A DNA stretch of 64,000 nucleotides from positions 227,747 through 291,746 of the forward strand of contig JADJTG010000010.1 of NCBI GenBank assembly GCA_016711285.1. Direction: 5' to 3'. This document shows positions 17,649 through 27,095 of this stretch, in pieces; position 1 is the stretch's first letter; every line of letters begins with the position of its first letter. The position numbers and the translations under genes were made by a program. The notes beneath the pieces are model-generated. The model did no database searches. It was not told where the DNA came from and worked only from the letters and a program-made list of their open reading frames with translations. This DNA is from Sphingobacteriales bacterium (GTDB taxonomy: Bacteria; Bacteroidota; Bacteroidia; Chitinophagales; UBA2359).

Positions 17649-19727
17649 ATGTCGCAAAAATCATTGCTTATCGCCGAAAAACCTTCGGTTGCTCAGAGTT
17701 ATCGCCAATTATTGGAAAAAGCTGAAAACGAAAAATTTACAAAAAAAGACGGCTACTGGGAGGGGCAGCGTTTTGATATTTCGTGGTGCGTGGGGCATTT
17801 GGTGGCACTCTCCGAGCCTGAATCCTACGGCTGGAAACACTGGAATTTAGACGACCTGCCGATGATTCCGCAACAGTGGCAATATGAAGTGTTGCCCAAT
17901 ACTCAAAAACAATTTGATATTTTGGCGCGCTTGGTCGCCAAAGCCGCCGACCTCATCAATGGCACAGATGCCGGACGCGAAGGAGAACTAATTTACCGCC
18001 TTTTGGTGCATCAGTGCGGGGCTGCTGCCAAACCCCAACGCCGCCTCTGGCTCAACTCCTTTGTGATGAACGATATGCTCAAAGCGTGGCAAAACCTCCG
18101 CCCCGCCACCGACTTCAATCACCTCGCCGCCTCTGCCATCGTCCGCGCCAAAGCCGACTGGCTGCTCGGTATGAACGCCTCGCGCGGCTACGCCGTAGGA
18201 ACAGGAAAACGGGGATTGTCGGTGGGGCGCGTGCAAACACCTACGTTGGCATTGGTGGTGCAGCGCGATGAAGATGTGGAAAAATGGACGGATAAATATT
18301 TTTATCAACTGCAATGCACTTTCAGGAAAATTACTTTTTTGTACATACAGGAAAATCAGCAGAAATTTGATAAACCCGATGCCCTGCAATTGGTAAAAAC
18401 GCAGTGCGAAGGCAAAATAGGCGAAATTGTACAGGTTTCAAAAAATGAAAAACGCCACTACCCGCCCAAACCCTTTGATTTGGCTGCCCTGCAAAAAGAA
18501 GCCAATAAAAAATGGGGATTTAAAGCAGCCGATACGCTCAAACATGCGCAGCATCTTTACGAAAATAAGCTCATTACTTATCCGCGTACCGACAGCGAAT
18601 ATTTGCCCGACAGTATGAAAAATGAAGCCGTTCAGCGATTGCACCAACTGAGCAGTGCCGCCGATGCCGCCTATTTTGACCAGCCTTTGGGCAAGCAGGC
18701 TTTTTTTAACAGTGCCAAAGTGAGCGACCACTTCGCCATTATTCCTACCGCCGATACTTCCCAACTGGCGGCTTGCAGCGATGCCGAACAAAAAATTTAT
18801 CAACTTGTTCGGGAGCGTTTTATTACCGCCTTTTTCAGACCTTATGTTTTTGAAGAATACATCGTGCTGATGCAGTGCGAGCAGCATTATTTTAAAGCAA
18901 AAATTATTAAGGTATTAGATGCCGGATTTAAAGAACGCAGCCAACAACTCCCCGATGAAACAGCAGCAGCAGATGAAGCCGTGACCACCTTAGACGACCC
19001 CGCTTTTGTGCTGCGGCAAGGAGACCGCGACCTGCTGCGCGATTTGGAAATACTGAAGAAAAAAGCCACTCCGCCCAAACGATACAGCGAAGCCTCTTTG
19101 CTCACCGCTATGGAAACCGCCGGACGCGCCCTCAATGACGAAAGCCTCCGCGATGCCATGAAAGAGCGTGGCTTGGGAACGCCCGCTACCAAAGCCTCTA
19201 TCATAGAAACCCTCAAAGATCGTGGCTATTTAGATACACACACAAAAAACCTCATCTCTACTGCCAAAGGGCGAGAACTCATTGCCTTAGTAGATGAAAA
19301 AGTGAAAAGCCCCGAAATGACCGGCGAATGGGAATACAAACTCAATAAAATTGCCAAAGGTGAATACAAAGCCCAGCAGTTTTTGTCGGAAATAGAAGAT
19401 TATTTGCGCAGCCTCAACTCCGGCTATCGTCAGGCGCAAGCCGAGCATTTTAAATTGCACAGTGCCGATATGCTCCTTTGCCCTAAATGCAAGCAGGGTA
19501 CTATCAAGCAATTAGATGAATATTGGGTGTGCAGCAGAGGAAAAGAACATTGCGGATTTATAGCAGCACGCACAGTGGCGGGCAAAAAACTCAATACCAA
19601 ACAAATGGAACAACTGATAAAAACGGGCGAAACCGAAAAACTGAGCGGATTTACCAGCAAAAAAGGTACTGCTTTTGAAGCGGTTTTGCGCTTAGATGAA
19701 AATGGAAAAGTTGTTTTTAAATTTTAA
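17649..19727 (+). CDS. topB: DNA topoisomerase III (type IA)
   Basis: 692 residues from the ATG at 17649. The Toprim domain opens with 'SLLIAEKPSVAQSY' and contains 'GTDAGREGELIYR' near residue 105 with the metal-binding acidic residues. The catalytic Tyr lies in 'LITYPRTDSEYLP' near 310. 'GLGTPATKASIIETLKDRGYL' near 510 is the conserved type IA block. The C-terminal 60 residues hold a zinc-ribbon-like 'CPKCKQGTI...WVCSRGKEHCGF'. The enzyme relaxes and decatenates DNA through a transient 5'-phosphotyrosyl break. Some TopB-like proteins are carried by mobile elements, but the surroundings here look chromosomal. Confidence 0.92.
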   Translation: MSQKSLLIAEKPSVAQSYRQLLEKAENEKFTKKDGYWEGQRFDISWCVGHLVALSEPESYGWKHWNLDDLPMIPQQWQYEVLPNTQKQFDILARLVAKAADLINGTDAGREGELIYRLLVHQCGAAAKPQRRLWLNSFVMNDMLKAWQNLRPATDFNHLAASAIVRAKADWLLGMNASRGYAVGTGKRGLSVGRVQTPTLALVVQRDEDVEKWTDKYFYQLQCTFRKITFLYIQENQQKFDKPDALQLVKTQCEGKIGEIVQVSKNEKRHYPPKPFDLAALQKEANKKWGFKAADTLKHAQHLYENKLITYPRTDSEYLPDSMKNEAVQRLHQLSSAADAAYFDQPLGKQAFFNSAKVSDHFAIIPTADTSQLAACSDAEQKIYQLVRERFITAFFRPYVFEEYIVLMQCEQHYFKAKIIKVLDAGFKERSQQLPDETAAADEAVTTLDDPAFVLRQGDRDLLRDLEILKKKATPPKRYSEASLLTAMETAGRALNDESLRDAMKERGLGTPATKASIIETLKDRGYLDTHTKNLISTAKGRELIALVDEKVKSPEMTGEWEYKLNKIAKGEYKAQQFLSEIEDYLRSLNSGYRQAQAEHFKLHSADMLLCPKCKQGTIKQLDEYWVCSRGKEHCGFIAARTVAGKKLNTKQMEQLIKTGETEKLSGFTSKKGTAFEAVLRLDENGKVVFKF

Positions 19728-19808
19728 TAAAGAAAACTGTTTGTTTTTTCAATCCTAAAAGACCGTTTCAGATACTTATAAGCATACGCTTTTTTATCCA
19801 TACTTGCC

Positions 19809-20330
19809 ATGCATATCGCTCATATTGTAGCCTACGACCGCCAACGCATTATTGGTATCAACAATACCCTTCCCTGGCGGGTACCCAACGATATGCAGTA
19901 TTTCAAACGCACCACTTGGGGACATCATGTGTTGATGGGTCGCAATACTTTTGAATCGCTGCAAGGCAAACCCTTGGTGCAGCGTGTAAATATGGTATTG
20001 AGCAGCAATCCGCATTATCGTCCCGAGCGCAGCATTCACGTTTCTACCCTTGCAGAAGCCATCGCCCTTGCCCGCTACGAAGGAGAGCAGGAATTGTTTA
20101 TTATCGGCGGCGGCATACTCTTTGAGCAGACGCTTTCTATCTGTACAAGGCTCTATATCACCGAATTGGATATGGTGCTGCCCGTTGCGCCGCACGACAC
20201 AGTTACTTATTACCCTACCCTTGTTGCCGATGAGTGGGCAATGAAAGAAGAAACTTCTTTGCCCGCCGATATGAAAAATCCCTGCGCGCAACGCTATATG
20301 ATATTGGAAAGGAAGCAGGGCAGCCGATAA
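19809..20330 (+). CDS. folA: Dihydrofolate reductase
   Basis: 173 residues. The family signatures are complete: 'HIVAYDRQRIIGINNTLPWRVPNDMQYFK' style N-terminus with the catalytic acidic residue in 'PNDM', 'VLMGRNTFESL' near residue 40, and 'ELFIIGGGILFEQ' near 97, which binds NADPH. It reduces dihydrofolate to tetrahydrofolate for thymidylate and purine synthesis. Spacing of about 80 bases from topB on the same strand allows co-transcription. The gene is followed by a long non-coding tandem repeat array. thyA, its usual neighbour, is not present. Confidence 0.94.
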   Translation: MHIAHIVAYDRQRIIGINNTLPWRVPNDMQYFKRTTWGHHVLMGRNTFESLQGKPLVQRVNMVLSSNPHYRPERSIHVSTLAEAIALARYEGEQELFIIGGGILFEQTLSICTRLYITELDMVLPVAPHDTVTYYPTLVADEWAMKEETSLPADMKNPCAQRYMILERKQGSR

Positions 20331-20401
20331 AATGTTTTCAGTATCGTTGAATTTATTTTTGGCTGACTGTTTTTAAAAGTTGCGTTCCGCAGGATATACA
20401 G

Positions 20402-20827
20402 CGTGCTGCACCTAAAGAATTGCTACCCTCGGCGGGATAGGTATCGTGGTTCACCTAAAGAAATGCTACCCTCGGCGGGATAGGTATCGTGCTGCACCTA
20501 AAGAAATGCTACCCTCGGCAGGATAGGTATCGTGCTGCACCTAAAGAAATGCTACCCTCGGCAGGATAGGTATCGTGGTTCACCTAAAGAAATGCTACCC
20601 TCGGCAGGATAGGTATCGTGCTGCACCTAATAAATTGCTACCCTCGGCAGGATAGGTATCGTGCTGCACCTAATAAATTGCTACCCTCGGCAGGATAGGT
20701 ATCGTGGTTCACCTAAAGAACTGCTACCCTCGGCGGGATAGGTATCGTGCTGCACCTAAAGAATTGCTACCCTCGGCGGGATAGGTATCGTGCTACGCCT
20801 AAAGAAACGCTACCCTCGGCGGGATAG
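20402..20827. repeat. Tandem array of ten 43-bp units
   Basis: Ten head-to-tail copies with an exact 43-bp period, marked by the core GCTACCCTCGGC starting at 20422, 20465, 20508, 20551, 20594, 20637, 20680, 20723, 20766 and 20809. There are no unique spacers, so it is not CRISPR. Units 1-2 and 8-10 read GGCGGGA and units 3-7 read GGCAGGA in the core, suggesting internal expansion. Linkers alternate irregularly between GTGCTGCAC and GTGGTTCAC. Since 43 is not a multiple of three and stops occur, it is non-coding. It fills the gap between folA and the convergent DUF2167 gene (20331-20857). Confidence 0.95.
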
Positions 20828-20857
20828 TAGAGAAATAAGCCGCACCTAATTTCAACA

Positions 20858-21781
20858 TTATTTTTCTGCTACCTCATCTGAGCTTTGCAGTTCGGGTGTT
20901 GATGATTTTTTATTTTGTATAGTGCGCCAAATTTTTGTCCCGATACCTACCACAAATATAGCAATTACCTTCCAAAATTTCAGCAATATAGCAAAAAATC
21001 CCGCTTTTGCAAGCAATTTTCCAGCAACTAAGCCTCCGATAGTCCAAGCTGCCACATCATCTACCTTTGAGTCAAAATCGCTATAACGGAAGCCTTCATT
21101 AAACTCAAGCATCTGCACCACCTGCGGAATATCGCCCTGTACAGCAGAAAGCTGCTCCATAGGAGCAATAGCATTGAGTACTAATACACCTTTTCTTCCT
21201 AATATTCTTACATTGTAGTTTAAGGTATTCGCTTCCTCTTCCGAAAAACGAATTTCTTTTGCCCAATGTAAAACCTTTTTATCTTTATCATAAAAAGGTT
21301 TTGCCGCCCAGCCCACCAAAGATGCAGAAGGGTAGCCCATTTTTACACGCTCCTCATTTTCAGTTTCTACATCTTTTTGCATTTCTGCCAGCAATTCATC
21401 ATAATTGATGTCATCGGCATCATCATCTTTTACATAACCGATTTTATCGTATTGTACATTAAACACATAAGTATTTTCTGAAAGTACGCTGGTGCTTTGC
21501 GGCATAATAAAACCCAAGGTCATATCCTCAGATGCAGGGTTATGCCATAAATCCACCAATACTTTTTTGGCTTGTTCTGCATCAAGGTATTTATAGCCTT
21601 CAGGCAATACAACAGTAGCAACACTATCTTTTAATTGAACAGTGCCGTGTTGGTAAGTAAAAGATTTTTCAATGGAATCAATCATCATTTTAAGTTGAGC
21701 CGTATCTGTATTGTTTTGCGCATTTAATAAGGCACTGCTCATACACCATAAAACTGCCGTCAGAAATTGTAGTTTTTTCAT
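20858..21781 (-). CDS. DUF2167 domain membrane-anchored protein
   Basis: 307 residues. A signal peptide is seen at residues 1-22 (ending 'LLNAQ'). The body matches the DUF2167 pattern: 'GTVQLKDSVATVVLPEGYKYLDAEQAKKVL' type segment near 45-75 and a central 'LVGWAAKPFYDKDKKVLHWAKEI' like block near 155-180. One or two hydrophobic helices at about 255-285 anchor the C-terminus, followed by a short polar tail. The family is widespread and uncharacterised; a periplasm-facing membrane protein is expected. The gene has its own TAnnTTTG box and runs convergently towards folA across the 43-bp array. Confidence 0.78.
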   Translation of the reverse strand: MKKLQFLTAVLWCMSSALLNAQNNTDTAQLKMMIDSIEKSFTYQHGTVQLKDSVATVVLPEGYKYLDAEQAKKVLVDLWHNPASEDMTLGFIMPQSTSVLSENTYVFNVQYDKIGYVKDDDADDINYDELLAEMQKDVETENEERVKMGYPSASLVGWAAKPFYDKDKKVLHWAKEIRFSEEEANTLNYNVRILGRKGVLVLNAIAPMEQLSAVQGDIPQVVQMLEFNEGFRYSDFDSKVDDVAAWTIGGLVAGKLLAKAGFFAILLKFWKVIAIFVVGIGTKIWRTIQNKKSSTPELQSSDEVAEK

Positions 21782-21841
21782 AAATAGTTATGATTTTTAA
21801 AAGTAAAATAGGGTTAAAAAAATAATGGTATAACAGATAAA

Positions 21842-21849
21842 CAAAGGTA
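21842..21849 (-). promoter_or_regulatory. Promoter -7 box for DUF2167 gene
   Basis: TACCTTTG on the minus strand, about 60 bases upstream of the ATG at 21781. Confidence 0.45.
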
Positions 21850-21987
21850 AACAATATTATATAGAATAACTGCACAAATATTGCGCAATTATTTTCTTTT
21901 TATTTTAGCTTGCCATAAAAACTATCAGAATAAATTAAAACATCAATATTATACGAAGTTTTACCATTTTTTCTGTGTCAAATCAAA

Positions 21988-22025
21988 AAAGAGGCTTCAA
22001 AAAACTAAAATTTTGAAGCCTCTTT
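21988..22025 (-). terminator. Terminator after alpha-amylase gene
   Basis: 15-bp perfect stem (21988-22002 with 22011-22025), 8-base loop, A/T-tracts on both sides; it follows the minus-strand stop codon at 22058. Confidence 0.85.
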
Positions 22026-22057
22026 CTATTATCTGCCATTATATATTGATGTGTGTT

Positions 22058-24661
22058 TTATTGCACTATCAACTGTAAGGTTTCCTGCGAACCGCTTTGG
22101 GTTTTTAGCTGAACAAAATACAGTCCTTTGGGCAAAGAGGCTGTTTCTAAACGCAACTGATATGCTTCTCCGGCTTCAATGCTGTCTATCAATAATTGTG
22201 TAATAATTTTTCCCTGCATATCCGTCAGCGACATCAGAGCCGTGCTGCTTTCGGTGCTGCGAATGGAAAGCTGCGCAAAATCGCGGCAGGGATTTGGGCT
22301 TAACGACACTTGCAGCGCACTGTTTAAAGCATTGGGGGCTTCTGCAATGTCGGCAGCCAGCTCTTGGTCGGCGGTTTCTGTGAGCGTTTTAAATACACCG
22401 CAACCGTTGATATATGCGTGAAAATCGCTGCCTTGCTCGGCATAGAAATTAGGGCGTAGCATTACGCGGTTTCCGGCTTTGTAGGTTACTTTTGAGCCGC
22501 TTTCTACCGCATTATAAGCGTGAATGACCGTACCTGCCTGAAAAGCAACCGTATCTGCCGCCCCAAAAGTAGAAGTAATGCCCAACACCGCCACGCACAC
22601 ATTGTCGCAGGCATCGCCTGCATTATCCATATCGGTATCTGCTTGGTCGGCATTAGCAAGGGCAGGGCAATTATCGCGCAAATCCAAAATACCATCGCCG
22701 TCTGCATCGGCAGCACTGCCTTGCACCCACACACCATAGCTGCGCGGCGGCAAGCTGAAATACATTTGATTAGAGCCGTTTACGATAGCATAAGGAAAAG
22801 AAGAATTTCCGGTGAGTTCTACGAGTGTGTCGCCACTGCCCACTGTCCAACCGGTATTGATGGTATGGTCTAAAGAAAGAGCATTAGACGAAAAATTAAC
22901 CGCTACTATTACATCTTTTCCGCCCAGGGCACTGCTTCCGTTGAGTTGGAACAATAAAAGTTTATCTGCCGAGCCGCTCATATAATTGGAGGAATATGGC
23001 GTGCTGTAACGGTTCAGATTATCTACCGCCGAAGCATTGGTAATATACGTTTTGTGAATATCAATTAATTTGTCAATCTGAGGTTTTAAATAATCATTCG
23101 GGGCATAATCGCGCTGCACACCGTAGTAATCGGCATAATACACACAAGGAATACCCAACTGATTATTGAGCAAAATATAGGCATAAGCCAGCATAGGGTC
23201 GTTTTGAGTGGCTTCGTAAGTAGAGCGAAAATCGTGATTATTTACAAAAGTAACCGAATTATAGCCACTACCGCCGCCGCCCACGATACTGTTATTATAC
23301 ACATTGCGCGTATCATAGCCGCCGTTGTCGCAGGCATCTTTGAGGGCATAGTGCAAAGCAAAATCAAAAGTGCGCACTTTTATGGCAGCAGCCGTAGCAG
23401 CGTCCATAGAGCTATACACATTATTAATCCAGCCGTTGAGTGCTGCGGGGTTGCCGTCAAAAAATTCGCCTACTACCATATCGGGAGTAGTGCCGTTGCT
23501 GTATAAATCATCTAACATATCGCCAAAAAAAGAAGGCGGAAAATGTTTGGTAGCATCGGCACGCAGCCCTTTGATACCTACTGTATTGAACATCCAGCGT
23601 GTCCAGTCAAATAAAGTGGTGCGTGTGCCGGCATAAGCCTGTTCGTAATCATAAAAGAAATAGGGATAATCCCAATCGCCGCTCATAGTAGTAGGCGTGA
23701 TGCCGTTGGGTCGGAAATTGAGGTAGTTCATAATACCCTGCCCACTCGGTACTGCCGAAAAATCGGTATAAGTTTGTACGAGTAAATTATTGACTACATT
23801 GGTGGCAGCACCGCCGCCCGAAGGCACAAACCATACTTCATAAAAACGGTGGTCGGAATAGGAGCCGGTATTGGGCAGATATATTTGGAGCGTATCGCCG
23901 GCAGTATTGTAATTAAAAGAGTTGAGCGTGACGGCAAATTCATCAACTGTGCAGCCGCCGGCATCTATTTTACAGTTGTAGTCGATACCCAACTGCACGG
24001 TCATAGAGGCTTCGGAGCAGCCGGCACCGCCATTGGGTTCGGTTTCAGTAGCCGCAGGCAGCCCCTGATAACCCTGTTTGGTGCTTTGCAAATACAATTT
24101 ATAATCGGTATCGCCGTAGCCGCCGGAGAGCGAGCTGAGTTTGAAATAATAAAAATGCCCGGCAGAGGCGGCATTGAGCGGCAATATGTAGCGGAAGCGG
24201 TCGGAGGGATAAGGAGCGCAGCCGGCGCAGCCGTTTTGAACATAGTTGCGCACTGGCGGATTAGTTTCGGCACGACCGCCATTGCGGTGGTTATAGATGA
24301 GGTCGCCAACGGCATCTAAGCCATAGGTGTTCATCGTGGATATGAGGTTATTGACATCGGTGCGTGTACCAAAGCCCGTGGCACCGCCGCCATATTCTCC
24401 CAAATCATAGAGGTCGTAAATATCATAACCTACGCTGTATTGCCCGCCCGTAGCTCTCGACAAAGGCGGCAACCACACATGCGTAAAACCCACGCCACTC
24501 AAATCCTCGCATTGATTGCGAATGGCTTGCGACCAATTTGCGCCTTCGGCTGTTTTGGGATATTCCCAATACCAGCCTTGCAACATAAAATCCTGCGCCT
24601 GCAATTGTTGTACTCCCCACCAACACAAGGCGGCAGCGATGAGTAGATTTTTTTTATTCAT
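22058..24661 (-). CDS. Secreted GH13 alpha-amylase with thrombospondin-3-like repeat and T9SS tail
   Basis: 867 residues. Signal peptide 1-22; then a GH13 (alpha/beta)8 barrel starting 'QDFMLQGWYWEYP' and 'GVGFTHVWLPPLSRA'. Catalytic blocks are visible: 'DLIYNHRNGG' near 120, nucleophile Asp in 'GIKGLRADATKHF' near 358, acid/base Glu in 'VVGEFFDGN' near 392, and 'TFVNNHDFRST' near 470. An insert at about 165-300 resembles a carbohydrate-binding module. Near 690 there is a calcium-binding, Asp-rich 'DADGDGILDLRDNCP' repeat, and the last 80 residues are a T9SS type A sorting domain. It should degrade starch or glycogen outside the cell. Confidence 0.92.
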   Translation of the reverse strand: MNKKNLLIAAALCWWGVQQLQAQDFMLQGWYWEYPKTAEGANWSQAIRNQCEDLSGVGFTHVWLPPLSRATGGQYSVGYDIYDLYDLGEYGGGATGFGTRTDVNNLISTMNTYGLDAVGDLIYNHRNGGRAETNPPVRNYVQNGCAGCAPYPSDRFRYILPLNAASAGHFYYFKLSSLSGGYGDTDYKLYLQSTKQGYQGLPAATETEPNGGAGCSEASMTVQLGIDYNCKIDAGGCTVDEFAVTLNSFNYNTAGDTLQIYLPNTGSYSDHRFYEVWFVPSGGGAATNVVNNLLVQTYTDFSAVPSGQGIMNYLNFRPNGITPTTMSGDWDYPYFFYDYEQAYAGTRTTLFDWTRWMFNTVGIKGLRADATKHFPPSFFGDMLDDLYSNGTTPDMVVGEFFDGNPAALNGWINNVYSSMDAATAAAIKVRTFDFALHYALKDACDNGGYDTRNVYNNSIVGGGGSGYNSVTFVNNHDFRSTYEATQNDPMLAYAYILLNNQLGIPCVYYADYYGVQRDYAPNDYLKPQIDKLIDIHKTYITNASAVDNLNRYSTPYSSNYMSGSADKLLLFQLNGSSALGGKDVIVAVNFSSNALSLDHTINTGWTVGSGDTLVELTGNSSFPYAIVNGSNQMYFSLPPRSYGVWVQGSAADADGDGILDLRDNCPALANADQADTDMDNAGDACDNVCVAVLGITSTFGAADTVAFQAGTVIHAYNAVESGSKVTYKAGNRVMLRPNFYAEQGSDFHAYINGCGVFKTLTETADQELAADIAEAPNALNSALQVSLSPNPCRDFAQLSIRSTESSTALMSLTDMQGKIITQLLIDSIEAGEAYQLRLETASLPKGLYFVQLKTQSGSQETLQLIVQ

Positions 24662-25075
24662 TCTTTCTATCGGTTAATCTCATTAAAAAATGGTTAAAAA
24701 AAGAGAAAACATATCTTAGTGTTAAAAATACACATTCTGTTTGTTATCAACAAATACTTTCTTATTTCATCACATTGGGATTTTGATGACATCCAAACAA
24801 ATTAAATTTATTTTTACATTATTAAAACAATAATAATGACAATTAAAAATAGAATACTTATTATTTTATAAAATGTATAAAAATTTGAATTTCATTTTTT
24901 AACAACACTCTGTAAAGAACATAAATGTATTGTTTTATTTTTGCGTACAAGGATATATACAAAAAATAAAACAAGGTTTTTGGGTTGAATTTTTAAAAAA
25001 AACAAGTAGTAAAAAAAATTCAAATCCAATATTTATTTAAAAAAAAGGTATTAATTCTGTGGAAACATCAAACAC
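24662..25075. other. AT-rich intergenic region without recognised gene
   Basis: 414 bases between two minus-strand genes. It is very AT-rich and must hold the amylase promoter, but no clear minus-strand box was found. A plus-strand TATTTTTG at 24936-24943 has no gene behind it. Confidence 0.6.
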
Positions 25076-26032
25076 TTACTGCGGCATTTTCACTACCCAA
25101 ATACCTCTCAAATCGCCGATATTATAGCCGATAGCTTTGTCGTTGGGATAAAATTTTTGAATTTCGGCATAAGTAGCTGCTGATATATCGGTGTTGATTT
25201 TTCCATGACATTGCAGGCACATATTTTCGGCTACAATGGGATAGTAAGCAACCTGCTGCCCTTGAAGAGTTTGTATTTGCGGGCTTGGTTTTTTGTTGGC
25301 GGCTATTTGTGCCTTTGCCAATTCTATATATTGCAATTCGCTGGTTGTGGCTGTATTTTTGGCATTTCTGTTTTTATCAGACACCCTTTTTATCTCCACA
25401 CCCAAAACAAGCGACATACTGTCGGTGAGTTGTTGGGCTTTGCCGGAGCAAAAAGCAAGTGCTTCTGCGGTTTTTCCTTTTTGTAAAGCCGCCAACAGAT
25501 TTTTTCCCAGCACTCCCTTCGTGCGCATCGCATCATCTTTCCCTTTTTCCAAAGGCGATTTATTTGCCTGCGCTACCGAATCCACACTTGCAGGCTGAAA
25601 CCAAGCGGGCTGACTCAAATCAGTTTTGAAAAGGAAATTTCCGATATTTTGGAGTTGTACCTCCTCTAACATAGATTTGGGCATCAATCCATATTGTACG
25701 ACCGCTTCTTGAAACAAAGATTTTTCGGGTGTGGGGTGTATAGAAAAATCAGTTATCGCTGCTGCAAAATCAGCACTTGCAGGGTGTTTTTGAATATATT
25801 TTTCTTTTATTTCCAAAAAGTCAGGTGCTATTTTAAGCGATGAATGATCGGTGCTATGACAACTGAAACAATGCGTTTTTAAATTGGCAATGATTTCAGC
25901 ATCGGAAGCTGTGATGGGGGCAATATTGGCATTTGCAGAAGTGGAAGAAGCTGTATCTGTTTGATTTTGACAAGATAAAATTCCAACCATAAGCCCAAAA
26001 AACAGCACAGGGACTTGAAAATGAGTACGCAT
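25076..26032 (-). CDS. Dihaem-type lipoprotein with DUF3365 (Tll0287-like) domain
   Basis: 318 residues from the ATG at 26032, chosen because it gives a lipoprotein signal with lipobox 'GILSC'; the in-frame ATG at 26086 would bury it. Two haem-c attachment motifs are seen: 'CFSCH' near residue 65 in a small cytochrome-like domain, and 'CLQCH' near 283. The C-terminal part ('VLGVEIKRVSDKNRN', 'YYPIVAENMCLQCHG' and 'IGDLRGIWVV') follows the DUF3365/Tll0287-like pattern, a PAS-like haem-binding sensor fold. It is probably an electron-transfer or redox-sensing lipoprotein on the periplasmic side. CcmE at 17 kb is consistent with cytochrome c maturation in this organism. Confidence 0.8.
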   Translation of the reverse strand: MRTHFQVPVLFFGLMVGILSCQNQTDTASSTSANANIAPITASDAEIIANLKTHCFSCHSTDHSSLKIAPDFLEIKEKYIQKHPASADFAAAITDFSIHPTPEKSLFQEAVVQYGLMPKSMLEEVQLQNIGNFLFKTDLSQPAWFQPASVDSVAQANKSPLEKGKDDAMRTKGVLGKNLLAALQKGKTAEALAFCSGKAQQLTDSMSLVLGVEIKRVSDKNRNAKNTATTSELQYIELAKAQIAANKKPSPQIQTLQGQQVAYYPIVAENMCLQCHGKINTDISAATYAEIQKFYPNDKAIGYNIGDLRGIWVVKMPQ

Positions 26033-26250
26033 AAGTATAAAGTTTTTGGCAAAAATAAATATTTGAACAACAGAAATTGGTGACACAGGTTACACTGCAT
26101 GATAAAAGCAGAAAAAATCCGCCTCCATATTTTTGAAAGCATTTTGTTGTTTTCTATACACTTTGGCGGCAGGAGTTGTTTTTTTTATTAAAAATAGTCT
26201 ATCTTTCAAGCCATTTTCAATTAATTTTTCACGATATACAAAAGAATACA

Positions 26251-27000
26251 ATGATACGTTTTGCATTGCTTTTATTTTTATGCACTCCCGTGCTACTTGC
26301 CCAAAGTCCTCAATTGGTCATCAACGAACTGATGGCTTCCAACAGCAGCACCGCCGCCGATGAAGCCGGCGAATATGATGATTGGATTGAACTCTACAAT
26401 AACTCCGGCAGCGATTTGGACATCGGAAACTATGTGCTCACCGACAACAACGCCAACCTCACCAAGTGGAAATTTCCCAACGATGCCCTCATCGCCGCCA
26501 ACAGCTACTTAATTGTATGGGCTGATGAAGACAGCAGTCAGGGTCCTTTGCACGCCAATTTTAAATTATCGGCGGCTTTGGGCGAGCATCTGATGTTGTT
26601 GGATAATGACGGCAATGTATTGGACGAAGTGACCTTCGGCGCACAAAGCACCGACCAAAGCTATGCGCGCTTGCCCAACGGAACGGGAAATTTTGCTGTT
26701 GTCTCCCCTACTTTTAATGCTTCTAACAGCATCACGGCTTTGCACGAGCCTGCTCCTGCCGCTGTTTGGTCGGTTTTTCCTACCGTATTGCGCCGCAACC
26801 AAACTGCCACTATTCGCCACGCCGCCGCCGATGCCGCACTTTCTTTGTGCATTTACAATGCGGCGGGAATAAAGTTGGAAACGCTCACCTTAGCACCCCG
26901 CAGCGAACAAGTTTTGTCTGCCGACCATTGGAGCAGCGGTGTTTATTACATCAAAGACGAAAAAACGGCAAAAGTGCAGATAATTGAAATAATACCATAG
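26251..27000 (+). CDS. Secreted lamin-tail domain protein
   Basis: 249 residues from the ATG at 26251, which begins a clean signal peptide ending 'VLLAQ'; the in-frame start at 26176 adds an unlikely leader. Residues about 20-135 match the bacterial lamin-tail (LTD) domain: 'LVINELMASNSS', 'DDWIELYNNSGSDLDIGNYVLTDN' and 'VWADEDSSQGPLHANFKLSA'. The C-terminal 80 residues ('VWSVFPTVLRRN...GVYYIKDEKTAKVQIIEI') look like a T9SS sorting domain. LTDs are common in secreted nucleases and adhesins, but no catalytic domain is present. A strong terminator follows. Confidence 0.82.
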   Translation: MIRFALLLFLCTPVLLAQSPQLVINELMASNSSTAADEAGEYDDWIELYNNSGSDLDIGNYVLTDNNANLTKWKFPNDALIAANSYLIVWADEDSSQGPLHANFKLSAALGEHLMLLDNDGNVLDEVTFGAQSTDQSYARLPNGTGNFAVVSPTFNASNSITALHEPAPAAVWSVFPTVLRRNQTATIRHAAADAALSLCIYNAAGIKLETLTLAPRSEQVLSADHWSSGVYYIKDEKTAKVQIIEIIP

Positions 27001-27009
27001 GCAAAAAGC

Positions 27010-27039
27010 AAAAGCCGAACCTGTACAGGTTCGGCTTTT
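27010..27039 (+). terminator. Rho-independent terminator
   Basis: Perfect 30-bp palindrome centred at 27024/27025 with A- and T-rich ends, after the lamin-tail gene; likely also serves the convergent PiT gene. Confidence 0.88.
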
Positions 27040-27095
27040 TGCTGATATTGTATTTTTTTTGGGATAAATAAAACCTTGAATGAAAGGAGTCTTTT

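Noticed and set aside
20402..20827. CRISPR-like array
   Set aside because: Units are contiguous with no unique spacers, and no cas gene is present in the window.
24936..24943. Plus-strand TATTTTTG box suggesting a small RNA or gene
   Set aside because: No -33 element, no open frame and no terminator follow it; chance is likely in such AT-rich sequence.
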